Both the position numbers and the translations under genes were made by a program. This document shows positions 9,335 to 18,643 of a stretch of DNA of 64,000 nucleotides, one piece after another. The notes under the pieces are model-generated. The model was not told the DNA's origin, did no database searches, and saw only the letters and a program-made list of their open reading frames with translations. The stretch lies in the NCBI GenBank assembly GCA_963705525.1, contig CAVPJW010000002.1:1426001-1490000 (forward strand), given 5' to 3'. Source of the DNA: CAVPJW01 sp963705525. GTDB lineage: Bacteria; Acidobacteriota; Vicinamibacteria; Vicinamibacterales; CAVPJW01. The number at the start of each line of letters is the position of its first letter. Positions within the stretch are counted from its first letter, which is position 1.

Positions 9335-10654
9335 GTGAACAGGATCTTTCACGCGGCCGTGACCTTTGCGGCCCTGATCCTCTCAGCCGATTCGCTGCTC
9401 GCACAGCAGGCGACGGTGATCCGGGCCTCGCGACTCATCGACGGGACAGGAGCGCCGCCAATCGACGACGCCGCCATCGTCATTACCGGCGATTCGATCA
9501 CGGCAGTCGGGACAGCATCCACGGTTACGGTTCCACCAGGCGCGCGTGTCATCGATCTCAAGGGCTACACGCTCCTGCCGGGATTGATGGACTGTCACAC
9601 GCACATCACCGGAATGCCGGGAGACGGCGGCGACACCTCTGAGCTGAAGGAAACCGACGATCAGCGCACCATTTATGGCGTGGTGAACGGCCGGACGACG
9701 CTCGAGGCCGGGTTTACGACAATCAGGAACGTCGGCGGAGGCGGGTACGGGACCGTCGCGCTGCGCGATTCAATCAACAGAGGCCTGATCGTCGGCCCAC
9801 GGATCTATACGGCCGCCAAGAGTCTCGGCATGACCGGTGGCCACGGTGACATCAACGGATGGAGCGCCGACATCGCGCTGCCCGGAACCGCCGAGATCGT
9901 GGACGGCGTAGAGGCATTGCAAAAGGCCGTTCGGCTGCAAATAAAATTCGGCGCCGACCTCATCAAGGTGGTCGCCAGCGGCGGCATTCTGTCTGTCGGT
10001 GATTCGCCCAACGATCAGCAATACAGCTTTGAAGAATTGAAGGCCGTCGTCGATGAAGCGGCGCGGTCTGGTCGCAAGGTGGCGGCCCATGCCCACGGCG
10101 CCGCCGGAATCAAGAACGCGGTTCGCGCCGGAGTCGCATCGATCGAACACGGCAGCCTGATTGACGACGAAGCTATCCAGCTGATGAAGGAGCACGGCAC
10201 GGTGCTGGTCCCGACCCTGTACACCCTCGATTTCATGCTGGAGGAAGGCCCGGCGCACGGCGTGCCGGATTATGCGCTGCAGAAGGCGAAGCGAATGAAG
10301 CAGGCGCAGCGCGAGAATCTAAAGAAGGCGTTCCAGGCGGGCGTTAAGTTCGCGTATGGCACCGATGCCGCCGTCATCCCACACGGCCAGAATGCGCGTG
10401 ACTTCGACATTCTCGTGTCACAGCTCGGCGTGCCGCCGCTTGAAGCCATCAAGATGGCCACCGGCAGCGCGGCGGAACTCATCGGGATCGCCGACAAGGC
10501 CGGCACTCTTCGGCCTGGCCTCTGGGCCGACGTGGTCGCCGTTGAAGGCGACCCGGTCAGTAATATCAAGCTGCTCGAACTGGTGAAGTTCGTGATGAAG
10601 GCCGGGGTCGTCTACAAGTCCGCGCCCTCGCAGGGGAGCACGAGCCAGCCGTAG
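9335..10654 (+). CDS. Secreted amidohydrolase (imidazolonepropionase-like)
   Basis: 439 residues from a GTG at 9335, chosen because AAGGAG ends 7 nt upstream and the product then begins with a signal peptide (cleavage near LLAQQ). It is an amidohydrolase-superfamily metal enzyme: DCHTHITGMPGDGG provides the HxH strand-1 motif, LIKVVASGGI the region of the carboxylated lysine, VAAHAHGAAGIKNAVRAG and IEHGSLIDDE the later histidines, and FAYGTDAAVIPHG the final aspartate. Secreted members often act as Xaa-Pro or cyclic-imide/peptide hydrolases. A second, more distant paralogue is at 39810-41072. Confidence 0.88.
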   Translation: MNRIFHAAVTFAALILSADSLLAQQATVIRASRLIDGTGAPPIDDAAIVITGDSITAVGTASTVTVPPGARVIDLKGYTLLPGLMDCHTHITGMPGDGGDTSELKETDDQRTIYGVVNGRTTLEAGFTTIRNVGGGGYGTVALRDSINRGLIVGPRIYTAAKSLGMTGGHGDINGWSADIALPGTAEIVDGVEALQKAVRLQIKFGADLIKVVASGGILSVGDSPNDQQYSFEELKAVVDEAARSGRKVAAHAHGAAGIKNAVRAGVASIEHGSLIDDEAIQLMKEHGTVLVPTLYTLDFMLEEGPAHGVPDYALQKAKRMKQAQRENLKKAFQAGVKFAYGTDAAVIPHGQNARDFDILVSQLGVPPLEAIKMATGSAAELIGIADKAGTLRPGLWADVVAVEGDPVSNIKLLELVKFVMKAGVVYKSAPSQGSTSQP

Positions 10655-10662
10655 ACGAACTA

Positions 10663-10836
10663 TTATTTCTTGGCTGCCGGCTTCGGGGCGCCAAGCGGGT
10701 AGGTCTTCTGAAGCTTTGCCTCGATGATGGAACGCTCGTGGGCCGGGGCGTTGGCCAGCTTTGCCCGCAGCTTCCGGCGTTTTTCTTCACGACGTTGCCG
10801 CTTGTGAATCTCGGTCGGTCTCAGACTCGCACTCAT
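10663..10836 (-). CDS. Small basic protein, DUF6800-like (57 aa)
   Basis: A 57-residue frame with a strong ribosome binding site (GAGGAGGAG ending 5-6 nt before the ATG). The product is highly basic and helical: MSASLRPTEIHKRQRREEKR, then a K/R-rich amphipathic helix, ending KPAAKK. It resembles short proteins of the DUF6800 type (basic, RR-EK-R-LR pattern), which have no assigned function. It converges on the amidohydrolase with an 8-bp gap. The RBS and length make it a probable real gene. Confidence 0.65.
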   Translation of the reverse strand: MSASLRPTEIHKRQRREEKRRKLRAKLANAPAHERSIIEAKLQKTYPLGAPKPAAKK

Positions 10837-10919
10837 TCAGCGCTCCTCCTCTATCAGGACCACGGTCTCACTCGGAACTTACGTTTATAGCACGGACCGG
10901 CGCTCGGCGTGTCCACGCA

Positions 10920-10994
10920 GCCAACCCGCAGCCGCACAGCCAAACTGACCCACCACCGGCCGACGCGCAGGCGCGCAGCCGAACTGTCCACGAC
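10920..10994 (-). repeat. Family A 3'-end element, two tandem copies
   Basis: Two head-to-tail copies (10958-10994 and 10920-10956) of the element whose core reads GTGGGTCAGTTTGGCTGYG followed by a GC-rich CCTGCGGGTCGG segment. Both are on the minus strand, in the orientation of the amidinohydrolase gene whose stop lies 10 nt upstream. Related copies are at 16775, 34231, 49238, 61399 and 63332. Confidence 0.7.
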
Positions 10995-11003
10995 CGTCAT
11001 GAG

Positions 11004-11951
11004 CTATCGCGCTCGCCGGATGATTCCGGTCAGACATCCAATGCTGCCAGCTGCTTTGTGCAGATCGCGGATATCGACCACGTGGCACGTGATGCCTGAG
11101 GCTTCATAGAACGCCTGCGACTTCGGACACCCGGACGGCATCAGGATCTTCCGTGGACCCAGCGTCACAAAATTGAAAGCGAAGCCCTTGATGGCTTCGC
11201 CTTCATCAGGAACGAACAGCACCTCGTAGCCTCGTACCCTGAGCGCCTCGACGGCCGCGACGGCCAGACGCGTGCGCCACGCAATGGCGAGATTGCGATC
11301 GACGATGCGCACCTGTCCCATCAAGTGCATCGTCCCGAACGGCAGATCGACCTCGATGGACGCGACACCCATCTCACCGAGTATGGCGGCGACCTGGCGT
11401 GCACCCTCGGCATTGGTACGAAGCCCGCGTCCGATCAACACGGTTCGCTCATCGAGCCACGCCGCGTCGGCGCCTTCAAACGTCCCAGATCCACGAACGC
11501 ATCGGACGATGGGAATGCCACACTGCGCGAGGCGCCGCGCCGCCCATCGTTCCTCACCGGCGCGAACGGACGACGCGGGTCTGGCCAGGATGGTGCCTTC
11601 CGGCGTCATGAACATCAGGTCGCCCACGAACATCTGATTGGGCGGTGGTGTCGAGGCGGGCTCCACGTACAGCACTTCGACGCCAGCGTCTCGATATGCC
11701 TGAGCGAGCCGGTCGTGTTCGACACCGGCGGTGATCGCATCGGGTCGATCGAGCATCAAGGACGCGCCCGGCTCTGCCACGGCCTGCAGCTCTGGGCCGG
11801 GACGATGAAGGAGCACCGTCTGGAGCGTGGACCATTCGCTGGCGATGCCGCATGGGCCCCAGATCGTTCCAATCTCCTCGCGAAGCGTTGTCGTGCGCGG
11901 AGACCATCCGGATCCGCCGTACGCAGCCGCTCCGGAAATGTCAGCCGGCAT
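11004..11951 (-). CDS. Amidinotransferase/DDAH-type amidinohydrolase
   Basis: 315 residues from the ATG at 11951, preceded by AGGAGG 9 nt away; an ATG three codons upstream abuts the same AGGAGG and is less likely. The fold is that of arginine deiminase, DDAH and glycine amidinotransferase. Catalytic residues are visible: His209 in FGTMHLMG and Cys306 in GSIGCLTG, with NQMFVGDLMF and GTFEGADAAWL supplying substrate-binding acids. Likely substrates are arginine, methylated arginine or a related guanidino compound. The permease at 12029 starts divergently 77 bp away and could carry the substrate or product (inference). Confidence 0.85.
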   Translation of the reverse strand: MPADISGAAAYGGSGWSPRTTTLREEIGTIWGPCGIASEWSTLQTVLLHRPGPELQAVAEPGASLMLDRPDAITAGVEHDRLAQAYRDAGVEVLYVEPASTPPPNQMFVGDLMFMTPEGTILARPASSVRAGEERWAARRLAQCGIPIVRCVRGSGTFEGADAAWLDERTVLIGRGLRTNAEGARQVAAILGEMGVASIEVDLPFGTMHLMGQVRIVDRNLAIAWRTRLAVAAVEALRVRGYEVLFVPDEGEAIKGFAFNFVTLGPRKILMPSGCPKSQAFYEASGITCHVVDIRDLHKAAGSIGCLTGIIRRAR

Positions 11952-12028
11952 GTCAGCCATCCTCCTGCCGCTCACCATAGCATGAGGGCGAACGAACACG
12001 CATTGCGTGATACCCTACCCCGCTCGAC

Positions 12029-13426
12029 GTGAACGTCACCTCTCGATCGTCATCTGACGACAGTCGCAGTGCCGGCGAGCGCCCGCAACTCATGCGGCGG
12101 CTGGGCCTCTGGGCCTCGGTCGGCATCGTCATGGGTATCACGATCGGCAGCGGCATCTTTCGCACGCCTGCCTCGATTGCGTCACTCGTCCCATCGCCGC
12201 TTCTGATGCTCTGCGTGTGGGTCGTGGGAGGCGTCATCGCGCTGTGCGGTGCTCTTTCGATCGCCGAGCTGTCTGCAGCACTGCCTCAGACGGGCGGCAT
12301 GTATGTCTTCATTCGCGATGGATGGGGACGCATGGCGGCGTTCCTGTTCGGCTGGTCGCAAGTCGTCCTCATCCGTGCCGCATCGGCCAGCAGTATCGCC
12401 ACGGTTTTCGGCGAATACCTCATTCGATCGCTTGGCCTCGATCCGCGGCTTCACCCGATTGCCACCGACTGCGCATCCGTCGGAGCGATCGCGGTGGCGG
12501 TGATCGCGAACATCCGCGGCGTGCAGTTCGGCGCCCTGATGATTGGACTGTCCACGGTAGCCAAGGCGTCGGCGCTGGGCGGATTGGTGCTCCTGGCGTG
12601 GCTCTTTGGGGCGGCGCACGGCGCCAGCGCCGAGCATTTCGTTCAGAACACCGGCGCGGCCGTGACGTTCGGATCGTTCGGGTTGGCGCTTGTCGCCGTC
12701 CTCTGGGTGTACGACGGCTTCGCCGATGTCGCGTTCGTGGCGGGCGAGGTGCGCGAGCCGGGACGGAATCTCCCCCGCGCGCTGGGACTCGGAACTCTGG
12801 CGATCGTCGCCATCTATCTGCTGGTCAACGCCGCCTTCCTGTATCTGTTCCCGGTCGGTGACCTGGCCAAGAGTCCGCTGATCGCTGCCGACGCCATGCG
12901 CCTGCTGTTCGGCGAGTTCGGCGCGTCGTTCGTCTCGATCATCGTCTTGATCTCGACCTTCGGCGGACTGAACGGATCGATGCTGGTTGTCCCGCGGATC
13001 TATTTTGCTCTTGCGGAAGATGGACTCTTTTTCCGCGCCGTGGCCAAGGTTCACCCCCGCTACCACACGCCGTATGTCGCCATACTTATGACTGCCACGT
13101 TTGGCGCTATCTTCGCGGTGGCGGGCACCTTCGAACGCCTGACCGACACGTTCGTCAAGGCGATGCTGCCCTTCTACGGATTGAGCGTGGCGGCGGTCTA
13201 CCGGCTGCGGAAAAGCCAGCCGGACCTCGTCCGACCGTACCGCGTCACGGGCTATCCTCTGGTGCCGATCGGCTTCATCATCGGGGTCGTCCTCCTGATG
13301 GTGAATTCGCTCGTCACCGACACGCTAGCCACGTCGCTCGTCTTCGCGACCATCCTCGCCGGAATTCCGGTCTATTACGTGCTGTTCGCACGGCGTGGAC
13401 CCGACTCCACCGCCGCACGCCGCTGA
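12029..13426 (+). CDS. APC-family amino-acid permease (LAT/y+L exchanger-like)
   Basis: 465 residues, GTG start, roughly 12 transmembrane helices. The segments GIVMGITIGSGIFRTPASIA, AELSAALPQTGGMYVFIRDG and AGEVREPGRNLPRALGLG are those of the L-type/basic amino-acid exchanger branch of APC carriers. It is divergent from the amidinohydrolase, so import of arginine-like compounds is a reasonable guess. It ends 23 bp from the convergent BNR-repeat gene. Confidence 0.87.
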   Translation: MNVTSRSSSDDSRSAGERPQLMRRLGLWASVGIVMGITIGSGIFRTPASIASLVPSPLLMLCVWVVGGVIALCGALSIAELSAALPQTGGMYVFIRDGWGRMAAFLFGWSQVVLIRAASASSIATVFGEYLIRSLGLDPRLHPIATDCASVGAIAVAVIANIRGVQFGALMIGLSTVAKASALGGLVLLAWLFGAAHGASAEHFVQNTGAAVTFGSFGLALVAVLWVYDGFADVAFVAGEVREPGRNLPRALGLGTLAIVAIYLLVNAAFLYLFPVGDLAKSPLIAADAMRLLFGEFGASFVSIIVLISTFGGLNGSMLVVPRIYFALAEDGLFFRAVAKVHPRYHTPYVAILMTATFGAIFAVAGTFERLTDTFVKAMLPFYGLSVAAVYRLRKSQPDLVRPYRVTGYPLVPIGFIIGVVLLMVNSLVTDTLATSLVFATILAGIPVYYVLFARRGPDSTAARR

Positions 13427-13449
13427 ACGATCCACCGGCCCTCGGTGGC

Positions 13450-16400
13450 CTATGGGACCGCTGAAGCGATCGTGCCCAGTCCTTTGTCCCGAAGGGTCGC
13501 GTTGAGCGCCGCAAGGTCCTTCGTCACGATGTCAGCGAGCTGACCTTTCAGCGTCTGTGCTTGCTTTTTCAGCTCCTGCTGGACCGCAAGCTGCTCGCTG
13601 GCTGGTGGGAAATCGGCCAGACTCAATCCATCGGATAGGTAGACCATCTTCTCCACGAGCTGGGCCGGCCACCTCAGCATGTCCTGTCCACGCCCGGTCG
13701 TGCGCGTATTGAACAGTTTCTCTTCAAACGACAGGAGCTTCTTCGCCAGGTCGTCGGCCGCCGGTTTCACCGCCTTGCCTGCCTCTCCGCCTCCGAACAC
13801 CTTCATCAGATTCTCGATCTGCGATCTGATCAGCTCGACCTGGTTGACCATGTCCGCTACGCCATTCAGATCGTCGCGCAGTTCGTAGATAGCCTTGGTC
13901 TGCGCTTCGATGTCGGCTTCGGATCCTGTCGTGTTCGGATCCTTGCGGACGGTCAATGACCGTGTGTACTCTTTGCCGCCGACAAGGAGCTTCACCGTGT
14001 AGGTTCCAGGAGGCGCGAGAGGCGCGAACCGACCGCCGGTGGGAAACGGCCGCCACCCGTCTGGTCCCACCTTCACTTCGGGCGCGTAGGTCGGGCTGGT
14101 GCGGAGGCGTATCTCCGTCGTGCGTTCGTGACGAAGATCCCACCAGACACGGTTGAGGCCGATGCCAGCTTCCTTCGTGGCGTCGAGGGTTCTGATGATC
14201 TTTCCGCTTCCGTCCAGAATCTGGATCTTGACGTCGCCCTGCGGCGCTCCCTTCATGTAGTAGTTGATGACCGCGCCCTCAGGAGGATTGTGCCCGTCAA
14301 CTGGATCGTCGCTGCCCATCATCGGTTCGGTGATGTTCCTGAAGCGATAGGCGGGCCTTGGTTCGAAGAGATAGGCCGCCGAGGACAGGACCTCGGGCGT
14401 CATCTGCCGGAGCGGCGTGATGTCATCGATGATGTAGAACCCTCGTCCGTACGTCGCCAGGACCAGATCGCTGAAGTGTTCCTGCACGACGAGCCAGTGC
14501 ATCGGCGCATGCGGGAGCCCTGACTGGAGCGGCAGCCAGTTCTGGCCATCGTTGAACGACACGTAGACAGTGTTTTCCGTGCCGAGATACAGCAGCCCCT
14601 TGTTGACCGGATCTTCCCGCACGCAGTGCGTGTAGCTGAACACCGTCTTCGGAATGTCCGAACTGATCGATTTCCACGAGCGACCGTAGTCCGACGTTTT
14701 GTAGACGAACGGATCTCTGTTGTTGACCTGATGGAGATCCACCGTGATGTAGGCTGTTCCGGCATCGAAGTGCGACGGTTCGATGCTGGTCACCGTTCCC
14801 CACGCGGGAAGACCCGGAATGTTCGCGGTCACGTTGCTCCAGTTCGCACCCGCGTCTCTCGTGACCTGCACGAGGCCGTCGTTCGTACCGGCCCAGATCA
14901 GTCCTTTTTCGCGCGGTGACTCCGCGATGGCAAAGACGACACCCGCGTACTCGACGCCGATGTTGTCTGGGGTCATCCCACCCGACATCTGCTGGCGGCT
15001 CTTATCGTTCAGCGTCAGGTCTGGACTGATGACCTCCCAGCTCTGGCCGCCATTGCTCGTGCGATGCACGTGCTGGCTGCCGGCATACACCGTGTTGTGA
15101 TCGTGCGGCGAGATTGCAATCGGGAAGGTCCAGTTGAACCTGTACTTCAATTCGGCCGCCGGCCAGCCCATCGTGAAATCGGGCCAGATTTCGACACGCC
15201 TGGCCTGTCGCGTGCGTTCGTCAAAGCGCTCGACAACGCCGCCAAGGCTGCCGTAGCCCGTGCCCGTGGCCCAGATGATGTTGTTGTCCACCGGATCGGG
15301 AATGGCCCAGCCGCTTTCGCTTCCCGCCACCGAATGCCACATACCCCGGGGTATCGGGCCTGTCGTCGAATCGGAGCCAAATCCCGGCGCCAGGCGGCTG
15401 TGGCTCGGGCCGCGAGTGGAGGGTCCGTCCTGTCGATTGCCGAAGACGTTGTAAGGAATCTGGTTGTCCACGGCCACGTGGTACATCTGCGCAATCGGCA
15501 GCTGCAGGCGCAGCCACGTTTCGCCGCGGTTCACTGTAATGCTGATCCCATCGTCGTGGGCCACGATCATGCGCCTGCCGTTGGTGGGATCGATCCACAT
15601 GTCGTGGTGATCGCCGGCGGGCAGAGACTGTTGCGGCGGGTTGATGATCGTCTGGCCACCATCGAGCGTCTTCGTCCATCCCGCCGACATGAAGTACGCC
15701 TCGAGGTCGTTATCGGGAGCCACGTCGAACCGTGTGTAGTAATGCGTGCGACCACGAAGCTCGCGGTCGTGACTCGCAACGGCCCACGTCTCGCCGCCGT
15801 CATCCGAGCGCCAGAGCTGACCGCTGTCCGTCGGCTGGCCGTTCCAGGGCACACCGTCGCCGGTTTCGATGAGGGCGTACACGCGCCTGGAGTTCGACCG
15901 CGCGATCGCCACTGCCACCTTGCCGACAGGCTTCTCCGGCAGGCCATGACCGGTCAACCGCTTCCACGTCGTGCCGCCGTCGCGCGAGGTGTAAAGCCCT
16001 CCGCCGGGGCCACCGCTCGATCGTCCCCACGTGTGAATTTCGAGCTGCCACGTGCCCGCGAAAAGAATCCGCGGGTTGTTGACGTCCATCGCCACGTCGG
16101 AACATCCCGTGTTCTCATCGACGAAGAGCACCTTCTCCCAGGTCTTTCCGCCATCGGTCGTGCGGAAGAGTCCGCGGTCGGGCTGCGGTCCGTAGCTGTG
16201 TCCCATCGCCCCGACAAAGACGACGTTCGGATTGTTCGGATCGATCACGATGCGACTGATGCGACCCGTTTTCTCCAGGCCCATGTGGAGCCAGGTCTTG
16301 CCGGCGTCCGTTGACTTGTAGACACCATTCCCGATCGAGATATTGCTGCGAATGAACGACTCGCCCGTCCCCGCCCAGACGATGTTGGCATCGGACGGCG

Positions 16401-16683
16401 CGATGGCCAGCGCGCCGACGGACGAGACGTCCTGGTCGTCGAAGATGGCCCGCCAGTGCGCTCCCGCATCGGTCGTCTTGAAGATGCCCCCGGATGCGGC
16501 GCCCACGTAGTACACGTTGGGGTCGCCGGGCAGACCGGCGACGGCGATCGCGCGGTTTCCGGACGGGCCGATGTATCGCCATTTGAGCTGTTTGTAGGAG
16601 TCGGGCGTAGGTTGCTGCGCGGAGAGCGCGGCGAGCGTGACAACGATCGAGGCAGTCGCGATCAGGGTGCGACGAATGAACAT
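13450..16683 (-). CDS. Secreted sortilin/BNR-repeat beta-propeller protein
   Basis: 1,077 residues from the ATG at 16683, which opens a signal peptide (MFIRRTLIATASIVVTLAAL); frame upstream of it only translates a family A repeat. The body is a large propeller of BNR/Asp-box repeats, e.g. KTTDAGAHW, KSTDAGKTW, RTTDGGKTW, TSRDGGTTW, RSDDGGETW and VTRDAGANW. A C-terminal segment with a beta domain (VRKDPN) and a helical tail (about residues 960-1070) follows. Such proteins resemble VPS10/xyloglucanase-like propellers, but catalytic residues are not evident. A paralogue with the same architecture lies at 44703-47894. Confidence 0.85.
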   Translation of the reverse strand: MFIRRTLIATASIVVTLAALSAQQPTPDSYKQLKWRYIGPSGNRAIAVAGLPGDPNVYYVGAASGGIFKTTDAGAHWRAIFDDQDVSSVGALAIAPSDANIVWAGTGESFIRSNISIGNGVYKSTDAGKTWLHMGLEKTGRISRIVIDPNNPNVVFVGAMGHSYGPQPDRGLFRTTDGGKTWEKVLFVDENTGCSDVAMDVNNPRILFAGTWQLEIHTWGRSSGGPGGGLYTSRDGGTTWKRLTGHGLPEKPVGKVAVAIARSNSRRVYALIETGDGVPWNGQPTDSGQLWRSDDGGETWAVASHDRELRGRTHYYTRFDVAPDNDLEAYFMSAGWTKTLDGGQTIINPPQQSLPAGDHHDMWIDPTNGRRMIVAHDDGISITVNRGETWLRLQLPIAQMYHVAVDNQIPYNVFGNRQDGPSTRGPSHSRLAPGFGSDSTTGPIPRGMWHSVAGSESGWAIPDPVDNNIIWATGTGYGSLGGVVERFDERTRQARRVEIWPDFTMGWPAAELKYRFNWTFPIAISPHDHNTVYAGSQHVHRTSNGGQSWEVISPDLTLNDKSRQQMSGGMTPDNIGVEYAGVVFAIAESPREKGLIWAGTNDGLVQVTRDAGANWSNVTANIPGLPAWGTVTSIEPSHFDAGTAYITVDLHQVNNRDPFVYKTSDYGRSWKSISSDIPKTVFSYTHCVREDPVNKGLLYLGTENTVYVSFNDGQNWLPLQSGLPHAPMHWLVVQEHFSDLVLATYGRGFYIIDDITPLRQMTPEVLSSAAYLFEPRPAYRFRNITEPMMGSDDPVDGHNPPEGAVINYYMKGAPQGDVKIQILDGSGKIIRTLDATKEAGIGLNRVWWDLRHERTTEIRLRTSPTYAPEVKVGPDGWRPFPTGGRFAPLAPPGTYTVKLLVGGKEYTRSLTVRKDPNTTGSEADIEAQTKAIYELRDDLNGVADMVNQVELIRSQIENLMKVFGGGEAGKAVKPAADDLAKKLLSFEEKLFNTRTTGRGQDMLRWPAQLVEKMVYLSDGLSLADFPPASEQLAVQQELKKQAQTLKGQLADIVTKDLAALNATLRDKGLGTIASAVP

Positions 16684-16774
16684 GCTGAATCTCCCGCCAT
16701 GAAATGGGCCGACATGGTGGCAGGGAGGATAACCCACTATCGACGATCGCAAAAGCGGGGTACGCGTATCACGC

Positions 16775-16813
16775 GGCCGACCCGCAGGCGCGCAGCCAAA
16801 CTGACACACGACC
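16775..16813 (-). repeat. Family A 3'-end element, single copy
   Basis: Reads on the minus strand as GTGTGTCAGTTTGGCTGCG followed by CGCCTGCGGGTCGG. It begins 13 nt after the methyltransferase stop and has that gene's orientation. Confidence 0.7.
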
Positions 16814-16826
16814 TAAGATGGCAGCG

Positions 16827-17705
16827 TCAGATGCGTCTGACGTGCGCGATGGCGTAGAGCTCCGGGAGGCGCCCGTACAAAGAGCCATCGGGACGCATGA
16901 GATACGCCCGTTCCAGGTCGGAAGCCAGGAAGTTGGACTCCACCGAAAAACCGAACGGCTGGAGATACGGCCCGAGCTCCGCCGCGTTGACTCCGAAGCG
17001 GTAGGGTTCGCCGACCTGTGCCGCGAATCGCATGTGCTCGGCGGCGCCACGGAACGCCTCCGGCGTCGCGAGGGCGTCTCTGAAGGTGTAGTCAAACGTC
17101 AGCGACGACCCGGGTGCCGCGGCAGCAGTCAACCCGGTGAGCATGGCTCTGACCGAGGTCTCCTGCAGGTAGATCGTCACGCCTTCCCACAGGAAACACG
17201 TGTGCATCACGGCATCGAATCCGGCGTCTCGCAGTGCGTCAAACGGTCCGCCCCGTTCGAAGTCGGTCGCGACGAAGCGCACATCGGCGCCCGCGCCCAA
17301 CCGCGGCACGCGCGTCTTCTTCCAGGCTTGTGTCGCCGGATGGTCGACCTCGAACACGCGGATGTCACGAAGAACCGGCATCCTCCAGGCGCGGGTGTCG
17401 AGGCCCGCCCCGAGAAGAACCAGCTGCCGCGCACCCGACTTCACATCGTGCTCGATGAGATGGTCGATGTGCAGCGTTCGAGCCAGGTGATAGAAATAAA
17501 TGCCGGGAAACAGCGCGTCCACCCGCCGGAGGGCCCGCCGCCTGAACGGCCTCAGGCGAGCCATCAGCAGCTGGAGGCGCATCGCGAACGGAACGATTCT
17601 CTCCGCGAGCGTGTCCGGACATGGAATCGGCGCATCGGTATCGCGCGCGGCGACGGCACGCAGCGTGGCCACGCTCAACGCGGTCCGGCTGGCTTTGTTC
17701 TTCAA
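16827..17705 (-). CDS. Class I SAM-dependent methyltransferase (leucine carboxyl methyltransferase-like)
   Basis: 292 residues from a TTG start, matching the LCM/PPM-type methyltransferase family. The N-terminus has the family-typical SRTALSVATLRAVAARD. RQLVLLGAGLDTRAWR is the SAM-binding motif I with the diagnostic LDTR, and VFEVDHPATQAWKK is motif II. LWEGVTIYL is the conserved later motif. In other bacteria these enzymes methylate small molecules or carboxyl groups; the substrate here is unknown. It is divergent from the next gene by 50 bp, and a family A element follows its stop. Confidence 0.85.
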   Translation of the reverse strand: MKNKASRTALSVATLRAVAARDTDAPIPCPDTLAERIVPFAMRLQLLMARLRPFRRRALRRVDALFPGIYFYHLARTLHIDHLIEHDVKSGARQLVLLGAGLDTRAWRMPVLRDIRVFEVDHPATQAWKKTRVPRLGAGADVRFVATDFERGGPFDALRDAGFDAVMHTCFLWEGVTIYLQETSVRAMLTGLTAAAAPGSSLTFDYTFRDALATPEAFRGAAEHMRFAAQVGEPYRFGVNAAELGPYLQPFGFSVESNFLASDLERAYLMRPDGSLYGRLPELYAIAHVRRI

Positions 17706-17755
17706 GGCGTCACGAACCGTGTGGGCACACTATCATGGCAGGAGCGGGTCCCGAG

Positions 17756-18643
17756 ATGAAGGTCGTCGCACAAGCCGCGCTGCTCTTCTTGGTCGTTGTC
17801 ACGGCGTCTCGCGCTGGCGCGGCTACCCAGTCAGTCACGCCGCTGCCCGACACCGCGGCCTTCCTTGCCGCCGTTCGAGCCAATCTCTTTGCCGACGAAG
17901 AGCGCGCCCGGCAATACACCTACCGCGAGCGTCGTGAGGAGATTCGTGTCAGCAAGCTCGGGAAGGTGTCGGTCAACCGCGTACGCCTTTTCGAAGTCTA
18001 TGCATCGCCGGATCCACTCCACCGCTACCGGCGACTCATCGCCGACGATGGCGTGGCATTGAGCCCAGCCCAGCTCGATCGCCGCGACGGGGACTACGCA
18101 AAATACCTTGCCGACCTCGCGCTCGAACGCCAGCGTGAAACCACCGCACAGAGATCCGCGCGCCTTGCGCGTGAAGCCGCCGAATACCGCAAGCGCGACG
18201 ACTTCGTGGACGATGTCTTTCGCACCTTTGAGATGGTGCTTCGTCGGCGGGAATGGACGAGCGGCCGGGAGACCATCGCAGTCTCATTGACTCCGAAGCA
18301 AGGCGTCACGCCCAAGACCGATACGGGGAAGTATCTGAAGAAGTTCCGCGGCACGGCATGGATCGACGAGTCCGACCATCAGCTCGCACGTGTGGAGCTC
18401 GAGTGCCTCGAGACCATCCTCGTCGGCTGGGGCATCCTCGGCCGCGTTCACCCGGGGAGCCGGCTCACACTCGAACGCCGGAAGATCAACGACGAAGTCT
18501 GGCTGCCTTTCAGCTTCCGTACGGAGATAAAGGGGCGGGCCCTGCTTGTCAGGAAGTTCGATGTCGCCGCGGAGACCCGATATTCGGACTACAGGAGGTT
18601 CAGCGTAGACACACGCGAAACCTTCGAGGCGCCACCACGTTGA
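17756..18643 (+). CDS. Secreted outer-membrane-lipoprotein-sorting-like protein, unknown function
   Basis: 295 residues from the ATG at 17756, with AGGAG 11 nt upstream, giving a clear signal peptide (VVAQAALLFLVVVTASRAGA). The rest is an acidic/basic helical region (about residues 60-150, rich in R/E) and a beta-rich C-terminal half: FRGTAWIDESDHQLARVELE, LTLERRKINDEVWLPFSFRT, then RYSDYRRFSVDT. These beta signatures recall periplasmic LolA/LolB- or DUF1571-like folds that bind lipids. No catalytic motif is visible. Confidence 0.7.
   Translation: MKVVAQAALLFLVVVTASRAGAATQSVTPLPDTAAFLAAVRANLFADEERARQYTYRERREEIRVSKLGKVSVNRVRLFEVYASPDPLHRYRRLIADDGVALSPAQLDRRDGDYAKYLADLALERQRETTAQRSARLAREAAEYRKRDDFVDDVFRTFEMVLRRREWTSGRETIAVSLTPKQGVTPKTDTGKYLKKFRGTAWIDESDHQLARVELECLETILVGWGILGRVHPGSRLTLERRKINDEVWLPFSFRTEIKGRALLVRKFDVAAETRYSDYRRFSVDTRETFEAPPR

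Noticed and set aside
15064..16314. 416-codon frame opposite the first BNR giant
   Set aside because: Composition is that of an antisense shadow, and the Asp-box repeats on the minus strand are unambiguous.
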